Assembly (NCBI GenBank): GCA_008508345.1 | Contig: QNGE01000964.1 | Span: forward strand, 22,730-86,729 | Source: Paragonimus westermani | Taxonomy: Eukaryota; Platyhelminthes; Trematoda; Plagiorchiida; Troglotrematidae | Reading direction: 5' to 3' | Length of the DNA: 64,000 nt | In this document: piece by piece, positions 26,093 to 37,239 of the stretch | Layout of the letters: every line of letters begins with the position of its first letter | Position numbering within the stretch: position 1 is the first letter of the stretch | Notes under the pieces: model-generated | The model's database searches: none | Told to the model about the DNA's origin: nothing | The model's input: only the letters and a program-made list of their open reading frames with translations | Translations under genes and position numbers: made by a program

Positions 26093-26626
26093 GACCAAGT
26101 GGTTAAAACAGTGCATGACAACAGCTGGAAACCGGCTAATCGGTTACTCGAAGCCCCGCAGTGTTGTCTGAAACAGGAACACCATCAAGCCATGAAAGAA
26201 TTGAGAGGATTGCAACACGTGGTGTTTCTAAAGCCGGATAAAGGTTCTGGTGTTGTCATCATGAACAAGAACGATTACATGATGAAAATGAATACCATTT
26301 TGGAAGACCAACGAAAGTTTAAGAAAGATAAGACGAGTGAAAATAACATACTGTTGGAAAAGCAAACAGCGAGACAACTTCAGATACTGCTGTTGCACGG
26401 CCACATATTTGAAAATCAATATAGGCACATGAAGCCAATCGGCACGGAAACACCACAAATGAGAGGTGCACCAAAAATACACAAGGATGGAACATCCCTG
26501 CGACCAATTTTGTGTATGAACAATTCAGCATATCATAAAGTGGCTCGATGGCTGGTTGAAATTTTGGACCCCACGCGCAAACTGTTATCTCCCCATTGCC
26601 TAAAGGATTATTTTCAAACTAGCTAA
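26066..26626 (+). pseudogene. PLE polyprotein, N-terminal part of reverse transcriptase
   Basis: This 186-codon frame covers the region before and at the start of the RT. Residues 45-75 include HVVFLKPDKGSGVVIMNKND, the conserved early PLE block, and residues 143-170 include APKIHKDGTSLRPILCMNNS, the second block. It stops at TAA (26624-26626) after KDYFQTS, where the PLE sequence should continue with DIRTRISEFTN. That continuation is present in the same frame after the stop, so this is a point nonsense mutation. The frame then breaks at about 26658. The first codons lie within the left inverted arm, so the native start is uncertain. Confidence 0.88.
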
Positions 26627-26660
26627 GACATTAGAACGCGTATCAGCGAGTTCACAAACT

Positions 26661-27902
26661 ATGTATTTCATTGACGTGGGTTCTCTTTTTACTTACGTTC
26701 CTCTTCACGAGAAAGTGGAATTTTTATGTGACTTTATCTCCAGCCATAACTGTGATGTACGTATTTCACTTGAATATCTTAAGGATATCATTTTATTGTG
26801 TACAGAAAATATCAGGTTCAATTTTGAAAGGCTTTCTTATAGACAAGTAGACGGAGTGGCTATGGGTAGTCCGTTAGGCCCAACATTAGCCGATATCTTC
26901 TTGGGAATGATTGAACGGCAAGTCTCTGATAATATTGCCAAAACCTTATTGTACAAGCGGCATGTTGATGATATTTTGATTTTTACGAATACGGATCGTT
27001 TTGATTTGTTTTTTAATCTTCTTAACTCTATTCATCCGAACCTACCATTGTCTCACGAAAAGGAATCAAACGACAGTTTAGCATTCTTAGATGTACTCAT
27101 CACTAGGTGTGGGGATGGAAAATTACAGCGATCGATCCATTGCAAAGCAACACGGGGCGGACAATATCTACAGTTCCCCAGCTTCGCCCAGATAGCATAC
27201 AAGCAGGGTTTGATCAAAATTCGATTTTATAGGGCCAGTCGTATTTGCACTCCTGATAAGCTGCAAAGTGAGCAAGAAATGCTGAGGAAAACGTTGCTGG
27301 CAAACGGATATCCCGAAAAGTTCATAGATATCCACAGCAAGGCGACCAAATGCAATGGACCAGTGCAAACAGCTCAAAAGAAAGATATATTTTTATTTTT
27401 GCAATTCAAAGGCGATCATCTGGCAAATGACATCAATCACAAACTGAAGTGTGCCCTAACCCGTACGTATACGGCTGCCCAATTACGCCTGGTTCAAACC
27501 ACCAAAGGACTCGTTCTACACAATCGCGAACGCAGTCGGTCAGGCCATTCTGTCTCTCACGTTGTCTATCGGTTCACTTGCTGCGGTGACGATTACATAG
27601 GCAGAACAGACCGACGACTATCTCAGCGTGTGGCCGAACACGTCTCAAACTGGTTAAAACAGCGCATGACACAACAAATGGTAACCGGTGAATCGGTTCC
27701 CCGAAGCTCCGCATCATCGATTGCCAGACACCTCATGATAACAGGTCACCAGGTGGTCCCAGTTAACTGTTTCAAAATATTGTTACGTCAGCAGAACCCG
27801 AAGCTACTGACCTTTAGCGAAGCCGTGCTGATTAGAGCTCACCAGCCGGTGCTATGTGCACAAAAGTGGGTGAAGCAACCTATAGGGTTGCCGTGGTGGT
27901 GA
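26661..27902 (+). pseudogene. PLE polyprotein, RT catalytic core and GIY-YIG endonuclease
   Basis: This 413-codon frame resumes the protein after a one-base shift. Residues 4-14 (IDVGSLFTYVP) hold the first catalytic aspartate. VDGVAMGSPLGPTLADIF (about 67-84) is the template-grip motif. KRHVDDILIF (about 108-117) is the catalytic box, with histidine in place of the usual tyrosine of YVDD. The C-terminal endonuclease lies at about 296-345, with VVYRFTC, CGDDYIGRT and RRLSQRVAEH, matching GIY-YIG spacing. The tail ends VLIRAHQPVLCAQKW...LPWW, typical of PLEs, and overlaps the right inverted arm. The ATG is only the first in frame after the break. As placed, it could not give a full protein without the upstream half. 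Confidence 0.92.
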
Positions 27903-28056
27903 GGACATAATACGTGGTGTGATTGTATGCGTGTCCATACCCTGTCTATCTCTAATTGTCTCTCATATATAACTTGCATGTTTTACGTTTGCGACTGAGA
28001 AGAGTAAACGAAATGTTAACATATCGCAACATATGCCTTCTTTCTGCGCTGACGAA
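27749..28056. repeat. Right inverted arm of PLE
   Basis: Carries the last codons of the PLE ORF plus about 150 bases of 3' untranslated sequence. Reverse complement of 25785-26092. Confidence 0.93.
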
Positions 28057-29060
28057 TACAATGACTGCGATACCATGTACACAGGAGGAGTAAGCAAGCA
28101 GTTGAAAACATATGTTCCTGAACACAAGAGACAGTTCTCTTCAAAAGACGCATACTAACTCTAAGATTCGGTCATCGCAGTACATGCACTGTCAGAGGAT
28201 AACACCGTATGTTTTGATCAGGCTCGAGTGATTCATAAAGGTCTATCTTCTCATGCGGAGCGGTGGTGCGCTGAGGTCCACACCATTCAGCACTTAAAAT
28301 GCATGCGTCAACTGCAACGACAGGGAACCCTTGTTTGTAGTGCGGCGTGGGTTAATACCACTAGACAGACGCTGCTTATCGACATCAATCTGACGCCCAA
28401 CCAGTGAGCAACGGATTCGGCCGATCCACTAAGACGCGACGAAAGGTGACGTAACCACAGCAGATCCCATGTGATTATGACACCCTTGAGGAAGGCCATC
28501 CGAGTTGGTTGGAACGTTGAGTAGTACAACCCATTCGTAACGTTGTTTCCACTCAACACCATTAATAACATTAAGTAAGTATTACTATGTTGGGAGAAGT
28601 CACTTTCTTTTTCCAAGAAATCGCTTTGATTGGTGACAAAATTGGGTAATTCTATTTTAGGAGCTTGAACGCCTGCCATTTTCGAAATTCGAGTTCGGCG
28701 CTCGCTTCTGGTTGGTCCGTGTGGTGGCTTAGCTCCAAGACCATATAAATACAGCTACTATACACCGCTATTTTCCTTCCGAGCTGAGCAGTAAACAAAG
28801 ATCGTTTCAAGGTCGTATCTTTTCTCACTTGTTAGCGAGATTCTAAGTTGTAGCAATTGGACCCGGATACATGCGCTTTGGTTTCCGTGACATACTGCGA
28901 TATCTTTACGTTCTCTTCATAACCGTGGTGCTGCAAGTGGTCTTTGCATTCGCTCTTGTTTTTTTCCATCAAGGGTAGTAACACATTAGTAATAATGTTA
29001 ACAAGATGCTCAAATTGTTTGACTTCGCTAATACTATATTTGGCGCGGATATTTTAGAGT
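28052..29060 (+). mobile_element. Second PLE: GIY-YIG tail and terminal-repeat sequence
   Basis: Starting where the first PLE ends, the frame reads NDCDTMYTGG, KQLKTYVPEHKRQF and, after two stops, SVIAVHALSEDNTVCFDQARV and KGLSSHAERWCAEVH (28058-28310). These are the Y-x-G, K-R-EH and following blocks of a GIY-YIG domain from a different PLE family. At 28486-28520, TTGAGGAAGGCCATCCGAG...GGAACGTTG is a degenerate hammerhead-like core, followed by sequence shared with 15656-15720. A further shared block lies at 28990-29060. The reverse transcriptase half is missing. Abutment suggests the first PLE inserted into or next to this one. Confidence 0.8.
28486..28520 (+). ncRNA. Degenerate hammerhead-like motif in PLE terminal repeat
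   Basis: The order TTGAGGA, a short imperfect stem, then GGAAC parallels the cores at 15627-15660 (minus strand) and 23570-23605. The GAAA box is altered to GGAA, so self-cleavage is unlikely here. Confidence 0.4.
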
Positions 29061-29064
29061 CAAT

Positions 29065-30425
29065 AACCCAACGAATAAGGACTCGCTAATGAATACGACA
29101 CCGACACATCAGAAAGCGTTTCCAACCGGCAATGTGGATAGTTCCAATGCCCCCCTAATCGAGTAGGTGACATCTACCAACTCTGCCCTTGTGAGAACAT
29201 GCATGACGTCTCAGAAATCGCAATCACCCACAACAGTCGCATAATGCGCGTGTTGTGTACAAGATGATGATCAACAGGGTGCAAAGAAGTGCATATGAGA
29301 CACCATGGTTCCACTAGAGAAGCTAGTGGTTGGCAGAAACAGACCAGGTGCGCAATCGTAACCGCAAACTTCCTGCCGAAAAGCCACGGATAATGGCAGT
29401 ATATACTAGATGGTAAGAGTTAACAAACACAACCGCTTTTTGTCAGCTGGTGACTCACTCTGCAAAAATTGAGGTAGAGAAGGAACTGATTAATCAATTT
29501 ACGGAAAGCAAACCTAACACCAAAGGAAGGTAGCATTCATACCATAGGCTTTTCAACCGAGGACAGGTATATCAATTCATCGCTTAGGCTAGTTGGAAGA
29601 TGCATTGACGAGCATCTACAAATTAGAACACCAAAGTTTCAGTCAGCGCATACACGCATATCACAATTGCGTGTCATGTGCTTGCGTTGGAAGGGCCCAG
29701 AAGTAGGGCAAAGTAAATCTTTGAAGGGGTTTCTGTTCGGAAGCCATAGCAGGAATGATGCAGGTAGCGGATATGAATTTCGGTTTTGGTATTCATAAGA
29801 AACGAGAAAACAACGCACGAAATAACCTCTCAATGGAATTTTGTTTTATGGAAGTCAACCAAATGGACTCTTGAAGCCATTAAGCGAAGTAGCGCTTGTG
29901 ACAGCAAAGCTGTGTAGTGCCAGCTGCAATTCGGATAAACAAAACTGCAAAATTATAGTTACAACAGACGAATGCCAAATGAAAGGTGGTGAGGAAATCC
30001 GACAGACATTATATTATTATTATTATGATTATTATTATTGTATTATGTTACGTCGCTAAACTGCTCCGCTTCGAATCGCAACACTATCTTCAGACGATCT
30101 TTCATTGATACGATTTAAGTGAGAAAAAGCAGTACAACGCTGTGTTGTACTGACCAAAAGGGCGATATGGCAGAAAACGGGTAAGGGAATGCCAGCCTGC
30201 TGAAGACTCAACAGGATTTCTCGACTTGGACGTTAGATTTAGTTACCAGGTAGACACGAGAAAGAACACTAAATACCAGTAGAGAAAAACTGACAGTTAT
30301 GTTAATTACATGCACGTCTGAGTATTTGGTTTGAATACACATGGTGTAGTTTCCTGACAGGCTTTCTCCTTCGGCAGTTCAGAAAAACTACTGAAATCGA
30401 ACTTGTGAACACTCTTTGCCAACAC
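29065..30425. other. No recognisable gene
   Basis: Short frames only; an ATT microsatellite is listed separately. Confidence 0.4.
30008..30047. repeat. ATT trinucleotide microsatellite
   Basis: Imperfect ATT/TAT repeat, interrupted by GATT and GTATT. Confidence 0.85.
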
Positions 30426-30429
30426 TACG

Positions 30430-30890
30430 GCTCACTGGCACAAAGTGCGAGGTAGACAGCTGATGACCTAGCGTGGACAGATGAAATCGTTCACCACGGG
30501 GTTGGTCATTGTAGATCGGGCTAGTACCATTGCGACTCACAGAATCGGTGGCTTGAGAAGTTAGGTGAAATGGCGGATAACCGAGCTCAGTGGCGTGAAT
30601 GTTGTCGTTGTTTGTCCGAGTTGTCTGTGAAGTGAGTGTATTTAATGAAGTGGGGGCAGTGAAAGCCGTAAGGAAGCTGTCTTACTGATGATGCCTTACT
30701 TTCACATGCTGTTTGGGCACCTTGATTCTGAATTTTTGAAAATAGGCGCAGCTATGTTTTAGTGGTTAGGCCGCTCCCCGTCCTCCTCTTTCCCCTCACT
30801 CTTCCTATACAGGGTTCGTTTTTCTCTTCATGGTTGTATGGCAGTTAGGCATAAATGTGATCCATCGATTTACTGCTGTCTATGAGGATG
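30430..30890 (+). mobile_element. 3' end of an RTE-type retrotransposon
   Basis: The sequence aligns along its length with 58120-58590. The first part is the decayed C-terminus of the RT (remnants of the TWRRQMKSF...GLA block near 30455-30510). It continues through the shared block ACCGAGCTCAGTGGCGTGAA (30578-30597) into the 3' untranslated region, and ends near 30883-30895 in GAGGATGATGATAA. This is a 5'-truncated insertion with a GAT-type tail. Confidence 0.8.
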
Positions 30891-30899
30891 ATGATAATT

Positions 30900-32510
30900 T
30901 GACGAGCATACATCAATCCTGTTGATGGTAAGCAGCGTGGTAACCTTTCTGATGTAAAGGAAAGAATTTAGGCTAAAAGATATAGGGTTGGAATCAGGGA
31001 CGGGAACAGCATCGGCCTTGTCTTCTGAATTACGAAGTCTGTGTACTAGATTCCGGCAAACGCTGGCAATGAAAGTAACGTCTTAGCCTATGCGCTTCAT
31101 AAAGTGAAACAGCGCAACCATCACAGCCACCCAACACCTTGCAATCGAGGTAATAATACTTGGAATATTTCAACTGGAAGCTTCAGCCGCAGAAGATGAC
31201 CGAGCAACTCCGTCTGATTTAGCCAACAAACCTACAAGTGAAAAATTAGGCATCAAAGTTTTAAGCTGATTGACCAGGTGCTTGCCAAACGTAATTAGTG
31301 TACGCAGTGAGGGAGAACTCACAGAATCCAACGTACGGGCTACATGACTGATATTACCGTAATGATGACCAGGAGCAGTGTTTGCAACAGTAACTAACTT
31401 GAAAGTTTTTGGCGATTCGGAAGCAACATTTTTCGGTTGAGACCCCCTCAATCGAACGTTTAATCATCCCAGAGATGAATGGCTAGAATAGAAGTGGAAC
31501 AGAAAAGAAACTGATATACGGAAATCAGAAATCACTGGGTAAAATTCTGAAGCCGAAATCAATTCGAAAAAATGCAGGAGATTCGACGGTTACACGATGA
31601 GTTGAGGGTTATCACTACCGACTTTGTGAGTCGTGAAGAAATAGCAAATAAGGTAGAGAAATCGGAATGTTTGTAATGAATTACGTGTGGAACCAACAGA
31701 ACTGAGTATAACAGTGTACATTGAAGGTCATAATTGAACCAGTGACATCAAACAAGCGAGAGAAAGACTATGACTTTGAAAACATTCTCCACGGGGAAGT
31801 GAATATACATACAGTTCCTTCCAGTTTCGTCACCAGACGCACACAGCCACACACAGAACAATTTGCGATTAATTAACGATTACGGGTTAGCCAGTCGGTT
31901 GGGTGTCACGAGCATCACTAGCCAACAAACTACCATTATCACCAAAAGACAGCAATAAGCCAATAGTTCGCGCTGATGCTTAACTATCCTAAGACAAATG
32001 CATCCGAATTTGGTATGCCAATTGAGAGAATCACGGTACACATAAAGCAATCCGATCATGTCGAAACCATTGATGGGTGCAGAGCGAAGTTTATCGCTAC
32101 CGGAACCGTTGGAGTATAATGATTCTGTTACATGTTTGCTAAATGCTCGGGTAAATTGTGCATAAGCGTCAAGCTATGTATCCAATAACTCTTTAATTCG
32201 GAAGAAATTTGTGATGAGATCGTTGATCAGTGAGACCGATCACATCAGACAGTCAATCACTGCACAGATGATGTCACGAATCACATTAGCCAGCAGAATG
32301 TCAAACTGAAAAGATCGCCCAGTCGGTCAGAACCAACAGGTATAAGGCGTTCCAGCTGTTCATATGTATGTGAACATGAGAAGAATGAAGGGGATTGTGC
32401 AAAATAAAGAATGACAAAAAAGACACTACACCGATTCATACATAAGTTCACAAAACCAGCGCTCAGGACTTCCACTTTTTTCTATATCAGAGGGCGTCTA
32501 CAAGCAAACT
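30900..32510. other. No recognised gene; one coding-like minus-strand ORF
   Basis: A 93-codon minus-strand frame (31170-31451) includes SPSLRTLITFGKHLVNQLKT and NFSLVGLLAKSDG. An acceptor-like tract (TTTTTCACTTGTAG) lies inside it near 31236-31250, opening another leucine-rich frame. Neither is recognised. UTP4's missing last exon was looked for here and not found. Confidence 0.3.
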
Positions 32511-32516
32511 AGTTCA

Positions 32517-32710
32517 TTATCCACTGGACCTCAGCCAGGAAGCCGGTAACGTCCTACTGAAACAAGCTCCAGTGTCAATGTCTTCATGAACCGAACCTGA
32601 ATCATACACTGGCCACCAGATTTCCACCTTAACATACCACTCGCAAACAAGGCCCGGTGTAGCAGCCGGTCGGTTGGTATTCGTAAGATGTGTGGTTCTC
32701 ATAAAACACC
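32517..32710 (-). mobile_element. RTE-type reverse transcriptase C-terminal relic
   Basis: In the minus strand, one frame reads PHILRIPTDRLLHRALFA, then GMLRWKSGGQCMIQVRFMKTL and VSVGRYRLPG-stop-GP. This is the standard GHVLRMP...RALF...GGQ...TW...VGRxRLPGWGPRD end of fluke RTE reverse transcriptases. It is truncated at both ends and has an in-frame stop. Confidence 0.8.
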
Positions 32711-32719
32711 AGACCCGCG

Positions 32720-35490
32720 AGCTTACTAACACAAGAACACAATCAGTAATCGATGAGACTGTCGTGTGTAGATGCGTACATTCACCATCCAACTAGGGGG
32801 CGTACGTCACGCTCCAGCAGACGAACGGATACCAAGTTCCTGAACTCGAAATCGTTCGGTGATAACAACGCTGACTGCCAATCAAACGATGCCGATAAAC
32901 ATTAGTGGGAACAGTCTGCAGCAGTAATGGACGCCGATCAGCCGGCTCACATCTGATGTTGAATGGGAATACTCCTGCTCACACTTCGCTACGCTTGCAC
33001 ATGTTCAGTGGCTGAGCATCTGCTCACCAATGGTGAATGGGACAAGTTGGTGTTGGTGATACTTCTCAATGTCAAATGATTATGTGGCTATTCGATAAAA
33101 TCCGTAAACTCATACAACAAACGGTTCACTCGGTTCAGTAGAGCACTGTCAAACTGAGCATACTGACGACAAACGTGGCGATCAATTAGAACGTGGAACG
33201 CGGGGTGACCAGTGCGGCACTGCCACAGGTAAAGCTCCAGGGTAAACGATTGAAAAACGATGCGGACACTCAGATTGTACGGTGATGTTGATTCGGTCCA
33301 CGTTTGGGCCGCTAGCTAATCAAGATCCTATCGTCGACGGCTTGACCTAAGTACCAGAAAGTAAAGAACGTTTGTTATCAACATTTTACATTCAAGATAG
33401 TAAAGCTCTGAGTGTGCACATGTGTTTTTATTGTCTCACAAAGAAAATGCGTATCTTACGAAGGCGAGAACAAGCTGACTGCGTTGTTACTTTATGTCCA
33501 ACTATGTATGTTATTCGGGAAGTTTACCAGTCAGCAGAATTGTGTGCAAATCGAGTGACCGAAGAGGTGGATAGTATTCAGCAAACGGTACTTAAGTGAT
33601 TGAAGAAAGTGCCAGCACGCAAGAGTACAGCAAACCGAATGTTAGACCCTTACTTGTTTCTGCGTCATATTCGAACCGGTCAACAAATGTTGCATAACCT
33701 TGATTATCTGCCTGTTAATGAGTGTACATTCATTCTGCGCCAGCTGAACGTTGGGAACTACAGTGACCGTTTTTACGTTTACGAGTACAACACAAGAGCT
33801 CAAGATATTTATAACCTTTGGAACAGAAGTTGTGTAACAAGGAAACAGTCATTTCGCTGTAACGAGCAAATCAGGCAACTTGTCAAATGTTTGGATCATT
33901 TTGTGTCTGCCACACAAGACTACTTTCATCTGACGTAGACCTTAGAAAAATCTGTGCACCTGAATAGACGCAGCGATAATTATGATGGTTCATCGTTGTA
34001 CGCAGTAACTTAACATGTTCCAGTTACATTTCCCCAACTGCCAATGAAGGGTCGATAATAAATTCCAAACAGAATGGGTGTATGATTGTCTTACATTCTA
34101 CCATGCCAGATAGACTAGGACTGCTGTTATTAGCCTCATGATTCCTGTGGTTTACGTATCAGCAGTCCTTCGTGAACAAGGCTCACTTAACAGAAAGTGA
34201 CTGAACAATGTTTATTCGGCAAATGTTCGGAATGATGATCACACTTGAGACCCGTTCAGCTTTTGCCCATCTACGGTCGACCACATCAAGACAAACAGGC
34301 TGGGGAGACGGTAGCAACATGAGTTGTTGAGTCGTGGTTCGCTTCGTACCTTTTGTTAAAGCGAATGTAAATTTGCGCGGAAATCATTCGTTTCCGCAGC
34401 ATAACGGTGTTTGTTACAAAGTGGAAATTTCGGGAAAAAATCAAAAAAACATTCCCATCTAAAAACAGTGTTGCGGGACACGAAGGTTTTCATAGGAGCA
34501 ACACATCTTGGAATTATTAATATTTCTGGAACAGAAATGAACCCAAACATCTCCGAGAGGAAACAGTGCGACAGTCTTTTCGAACCAAGCCCAGCATGTG
34601 TACGAACTGACAGCAAGATTGAACATTAGAGCGTATGAGGCCATTGGTTAGCAGTCTACATAAATCTCACTGGTCAGATAAAATATGACCTCCACTTGAC
34701 ACTGGACTAGGTGGACTTTGTGCAGGCCTCTGCGGACACATTTACTGCAGACCTAAGGTGGTGGAATTCACACCAAACTAACGACCACCAAGTAATTGTT
34801 GAGAGATGTGAGCGATGGCCTTCAATGGTGACCAGGTGCAACCACGAGCAGGGTGTTCACAACTGCATTAGCTGAACCACAGAGCGAATCATGCTTTCGG
34901 GAAAAGTGATGTTTCCTTATCTCCATGATAAAGTGGGGGTAAACCAAAAAAGTGAAATCGGCATTAGTCACTGTCGGACTTTGTGGGTGCTAGAGAATAA
35001 GGAGGAAACTGAGCGTGTGTAATCACACTATTGCATGGTGTAAGGCTAAGAAGTTTGCCACATTGAGTCCAAATCAGCTGCTGATATTGAAATTGATTAC
35101 CTCGAAAAGTGACCTCAATCACTGCTTGGCAGATGTTTCACAACGAAAACAAACTGCGAACAACAGGTGTACGATAGTCTACCACCTTCACTGTTAATCA
35201 TAAGCATAAGTTTAACTAGATGGTCTGGTCGGATTCTGGTATTGAAAGCTCCTGCACCAACAAGAAACAGCGACGTTGAAGAAAAGCTCCATAAATTCCC
35301 CGAAGGCATTTCTTCTTGAATAGACAGCTCGGTAGATTCCTACTGTCTGTTAGCGGAGCCGTGCAATCGACGGTCGGCAACATTACAGCTAGGTTGTCTC
35401 GAGCACACTAGCAGAGGGAACATGCATGTTGACAATTAGTAACCACGTAAAAATGTTTGCTTACATGTATATTAAAAAAAGGCACCACGC
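32720..35490. other. No recognised gene except unassigned plus-strand ORFs
   Basis: Aside from the ORF pair at 33372-33938 there are only short frames. The region is downstream of UTP4 exon C, and the final UTP4 exon could lie here, but I could not identify it. Confidence 0.35.
33372..33938 (+). CDS. Unrecognised ORF pair, one stop apart
   Basis: Two frames lie in the same phase: 33372-33599 (75 codons) ends in a TGA, and 33600-33938 (112 codons) follows directly from a TTG. Read through the stop this would be about 188 residues. The second part includes MLDPYLFLRHIRTGQQMLHNL, ILRQLNVGNYSDRFYVYEYN and a charged, cysteine-containing stretch before FVSATQDYFHLT. The composition looks protein-like and hydrophilic, with no signal peptide or membrane segment. 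I do not recognise a family and see no clear splice sites. It could be a decayed mobile-element gene, an exon, or chance. Confidence 0.25.
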
Positions 35491-35492
35491 AC

Positions 35493-35977
35493 CTTGTTTC
35501 GAATCAATAACAACAGATAACAATCTGAAGCAAGTAGCCACCGATTTGGGCCCACGTAGGAAACGGAGTGGAACACACCAAGGATAGTTCGGATCTCGTG
35601 TTCCATTTTCGACCAGAGCTTGGACAGCCACATATTCAACTTAGCATCTAAACGAGCCGCTGGCGCAACCTTTTCACCATATGCAGTGTCATTTCTTTCT
35701 GGGATAATAACCAATTGCCACTCACTCAACTGACTGTTTGTGTAGAGGATAGACACATTGAGTGATTTGTTGGGTAAACCGGAAAAGGTTCCACATACAG
35801 GCAATGGGGGCAGACCGGAAGCAGAGGGAAGGCAGGGACACGTGAAAAGCGATTGTCCAGTTTGGCTGGACCAAATTCGAAATCTGCCATCTGAGCAACA
35901 AAGTCCGATTAAGAAGCCAATGTGTTTCGTTATTTTTGAAATCGACAAATGATGACAGTGGAAACTGATCCCAGCGT
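35493..35977 (-). CDS. UTP4: UTP4 (cirhin) exon C, WD-repeat C-terminal region
   Basis: Exon of the nucleolar t-UTP subunit UTP4, which acts in pre-rRNA transcription and 18S processing within the small-subunit processome. The 485-base exon follows a strong acceptor (CTTCTTTTCACCTTAATAG) and ends at donor AAG|GTGCGT. Its 5' phase (two bases completing a codon) matches the end of exon B. The product includes FLIGLCCSDGRFRIWSSQTG, a WD-repeat strand pair. SLNVSILYTNSQLSEWQL and LLASDCYLLLLIRNK follow the order of the last beta-propeller blades of cirhin. Compared with human UTP4, roughly the last 50-70 residues should lie in one or more further exons, which I did not find. The overlapping frame at 35722-36144 is a shadow. 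Confidence 0.82.
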
Positions 35978-36138
35978 CTATTAAGGTGAAAAGAAGAATA
36001 TGCATGCATAGTTATGTAACAGTAAACCTTTGAAAAGTCACCGGCCTGAATGTCATAAAATAACAAAGCACTCTTAAAAGAGAACAGTTTCATAACACAA
36101 ACCTTATTCTCGTAAAAATTCCCAGCGTAGTCATGATT

Positions 36139-37234
36139 AAACAATGTGTAGCGAACAAGCTCGTTTTCAGTGATTCATCATCAGGCTAAATACATCACAT
36201 TTATATCACACATTTCACGGGAGAATCGTTAGGGGAGTAAACGGGTGGACGTGTGGTTAATGAGGTCAATCAGTTCAATGTCACACTGCAATCAAGTACC
36301 CACTTGAACAATGGGTCTTGACAGGCTAACCGGGTGGGGGGTTGGCCAGGGCAAATCCAGAGCCTGAACAAAACGTTTTTGGGCGCACAGGGGTGGGTTA
36401 TACATTCGGATCCCAATAGCCTCTGCTGTAGACAGAATCCTACTCCTCACCGCTCTCGACCGGATGGCCTTAACTCGGTAGATTGGACGAAATGCGTCCT
36501 TTACGTTGACAGCGTGATTTGAATCCACCAGGTGTGATAGTATGGCGCTGCAGACAGACTTTGTTATACCACTGTTGAGCCAAGCTGGATGATGTTCCCG
36601 GATCCGTTCCGATAAGCGTCTAGTCGTGCGGCCAACATAACTGGTCCCACAGGAACAAGTAAATGAATATACACAAAACGAGGCTGCAGAAATAGGCACT
36701 TTATCTTTTAGGCGTGGGCACAAAACCGGATTGGACGTGAAGTGGACTCGTAATTTAGCGGCGTAGAATATTCGGTTAACTGCGCTTGTGAGCCTACGTG
36801 TAATAGTTTCGGCTAACGTATCGCCTTTGAATGGTAATCCGATATGCACAGCTTTCTTTTCTACAGAGTACAGCTGGTGTTTTACCCCCTGCTGTTGCAT
36901 GACCCTATCTATGAACCTTTCCGGGTATCCATTCTGTATGAATATTGTGCGTATGAATGCTAATTCTTGCGTAATCGTGTCCTCCGTGCAAATCCTTAGG
37001 GCTCTTCCCGTCAAAGATTTGCCCTGGCCAACCCCCCACCCGGTTAGCCTGTCAAGACCCATTGTTCAAGTGGGTACTTGATTGCAGTGTGACATTGAAC
37101 TGATTGACCTCATTAACCACACGTCCACCCGTTTACTCCCCTAACGATTCTCCCGTGAAATGTGTGATATAAATGTGGTGTATTTAGCCTGATGATGAAT
37201 CACTGAAAACGAGCTTGTTCGCTACACATTGTTT
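36139..37234 (-). mobile_element. 5'-truncated PLE with 219-bp inverted arms, in a UTP4 intron
   Basis: Arms 36139-36357 and 37016-37234 are reverse complements over 219 bases with about one mismatch noticed. Between them the minus strand encodes the C-terminal part of a PLE protein, without its reverse transcriptase. The element lies in the UTP4 intron between exons B and C, in the same orientation as the gene. Flanking 36097-36118 and 37243-37264 share ACAAACCTTATT and an A-rich end, a possible imperfect target duplication. The uninterrupted frame and near-identical arms suggest recent insertion. Confidence 0.88.
36292..37062 (-). CDS. PLE protein C-terminus with GIY-YIG endonuclease
   Basis: This 256-codon frame has no stop. 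The first 16 or so codons read through the right inverted arm, so the annotated start is artificial. Genuine PLE sequence begins around TGRALRICTEDTI. Residues 53-60 show a PEKFID-like block (YPERFIDRV), and AVHIGLPFKGDTLAETITRRL follows. The endonuclease lies at about 130-165: FCVYSFTCSCGTSYVGRTTR then RLSERIREHHPAW, with the paired cysteines, Y-V-G and R-EH positions intact. The end, NPPLCAQKRFVQALDLPW, is typical. It differs in sequence from the PLE at 25.8-28.1 kb, so at least two families are present. Confidence 0.88.
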   Translation of the reverse strand: MGLDRLTGWGVGQGKSLTGRALRICTEDTITQELAFIRTIFIQNGYPERFIDRVMQQQGVKHQLYSVEKKAVHIGLPFKGDTLAETITRRLTSAVNRIFYAAKLRVHFTSNPVLCPRLKDKVPISAASFCVYSFTCSCGTSYVGRTTRRLSERIREHHPAWLNSGITKSVCSAILSHLVDSNHAVNVKDAFRPIYRVKAIRSRAVRSRILSTAEAIGIRMYNPPLCAQKRFVQALDLPWPTPHPVSLSRPIVQVGT

Positions 37235-37239
37235 TTCAT

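Larger units (their letters stand above)
25785..28056 (+). mobile_element. Penelope-like retroelement with long inverted terminal arms
   Basis: A 2.27-kb element is bounded by arms 25785-26092 and 27749-28056, which are reverse complements over 308 bases with no length change and very few mismatches. The right arm contains the last codons of the element's own ORF, so the left arm is an inverted copy of the 3' end, a known PLE insertion outcome. Just inside the left arm, 26100-26160 repeats 27651-27714 in direct orientation. The ORF carries a reverse transcriptase followed by a GIY-YIG endonuclease, which defines PLEs. One nonsense codon and one frameshift inactivate it. Confidence 0.93.

Noticed and set aside
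35722..36144. 140-codon minus-strand ORF
   Set aside because: Out-of-frame shadow of UTP4 exon C.
37174..37205. Hammerhead-like CTGATGATGAATCACTGAAA in the PLE arm
   Set aside because: Both boxes are present, but the nine bases between them cannot form a stem II.
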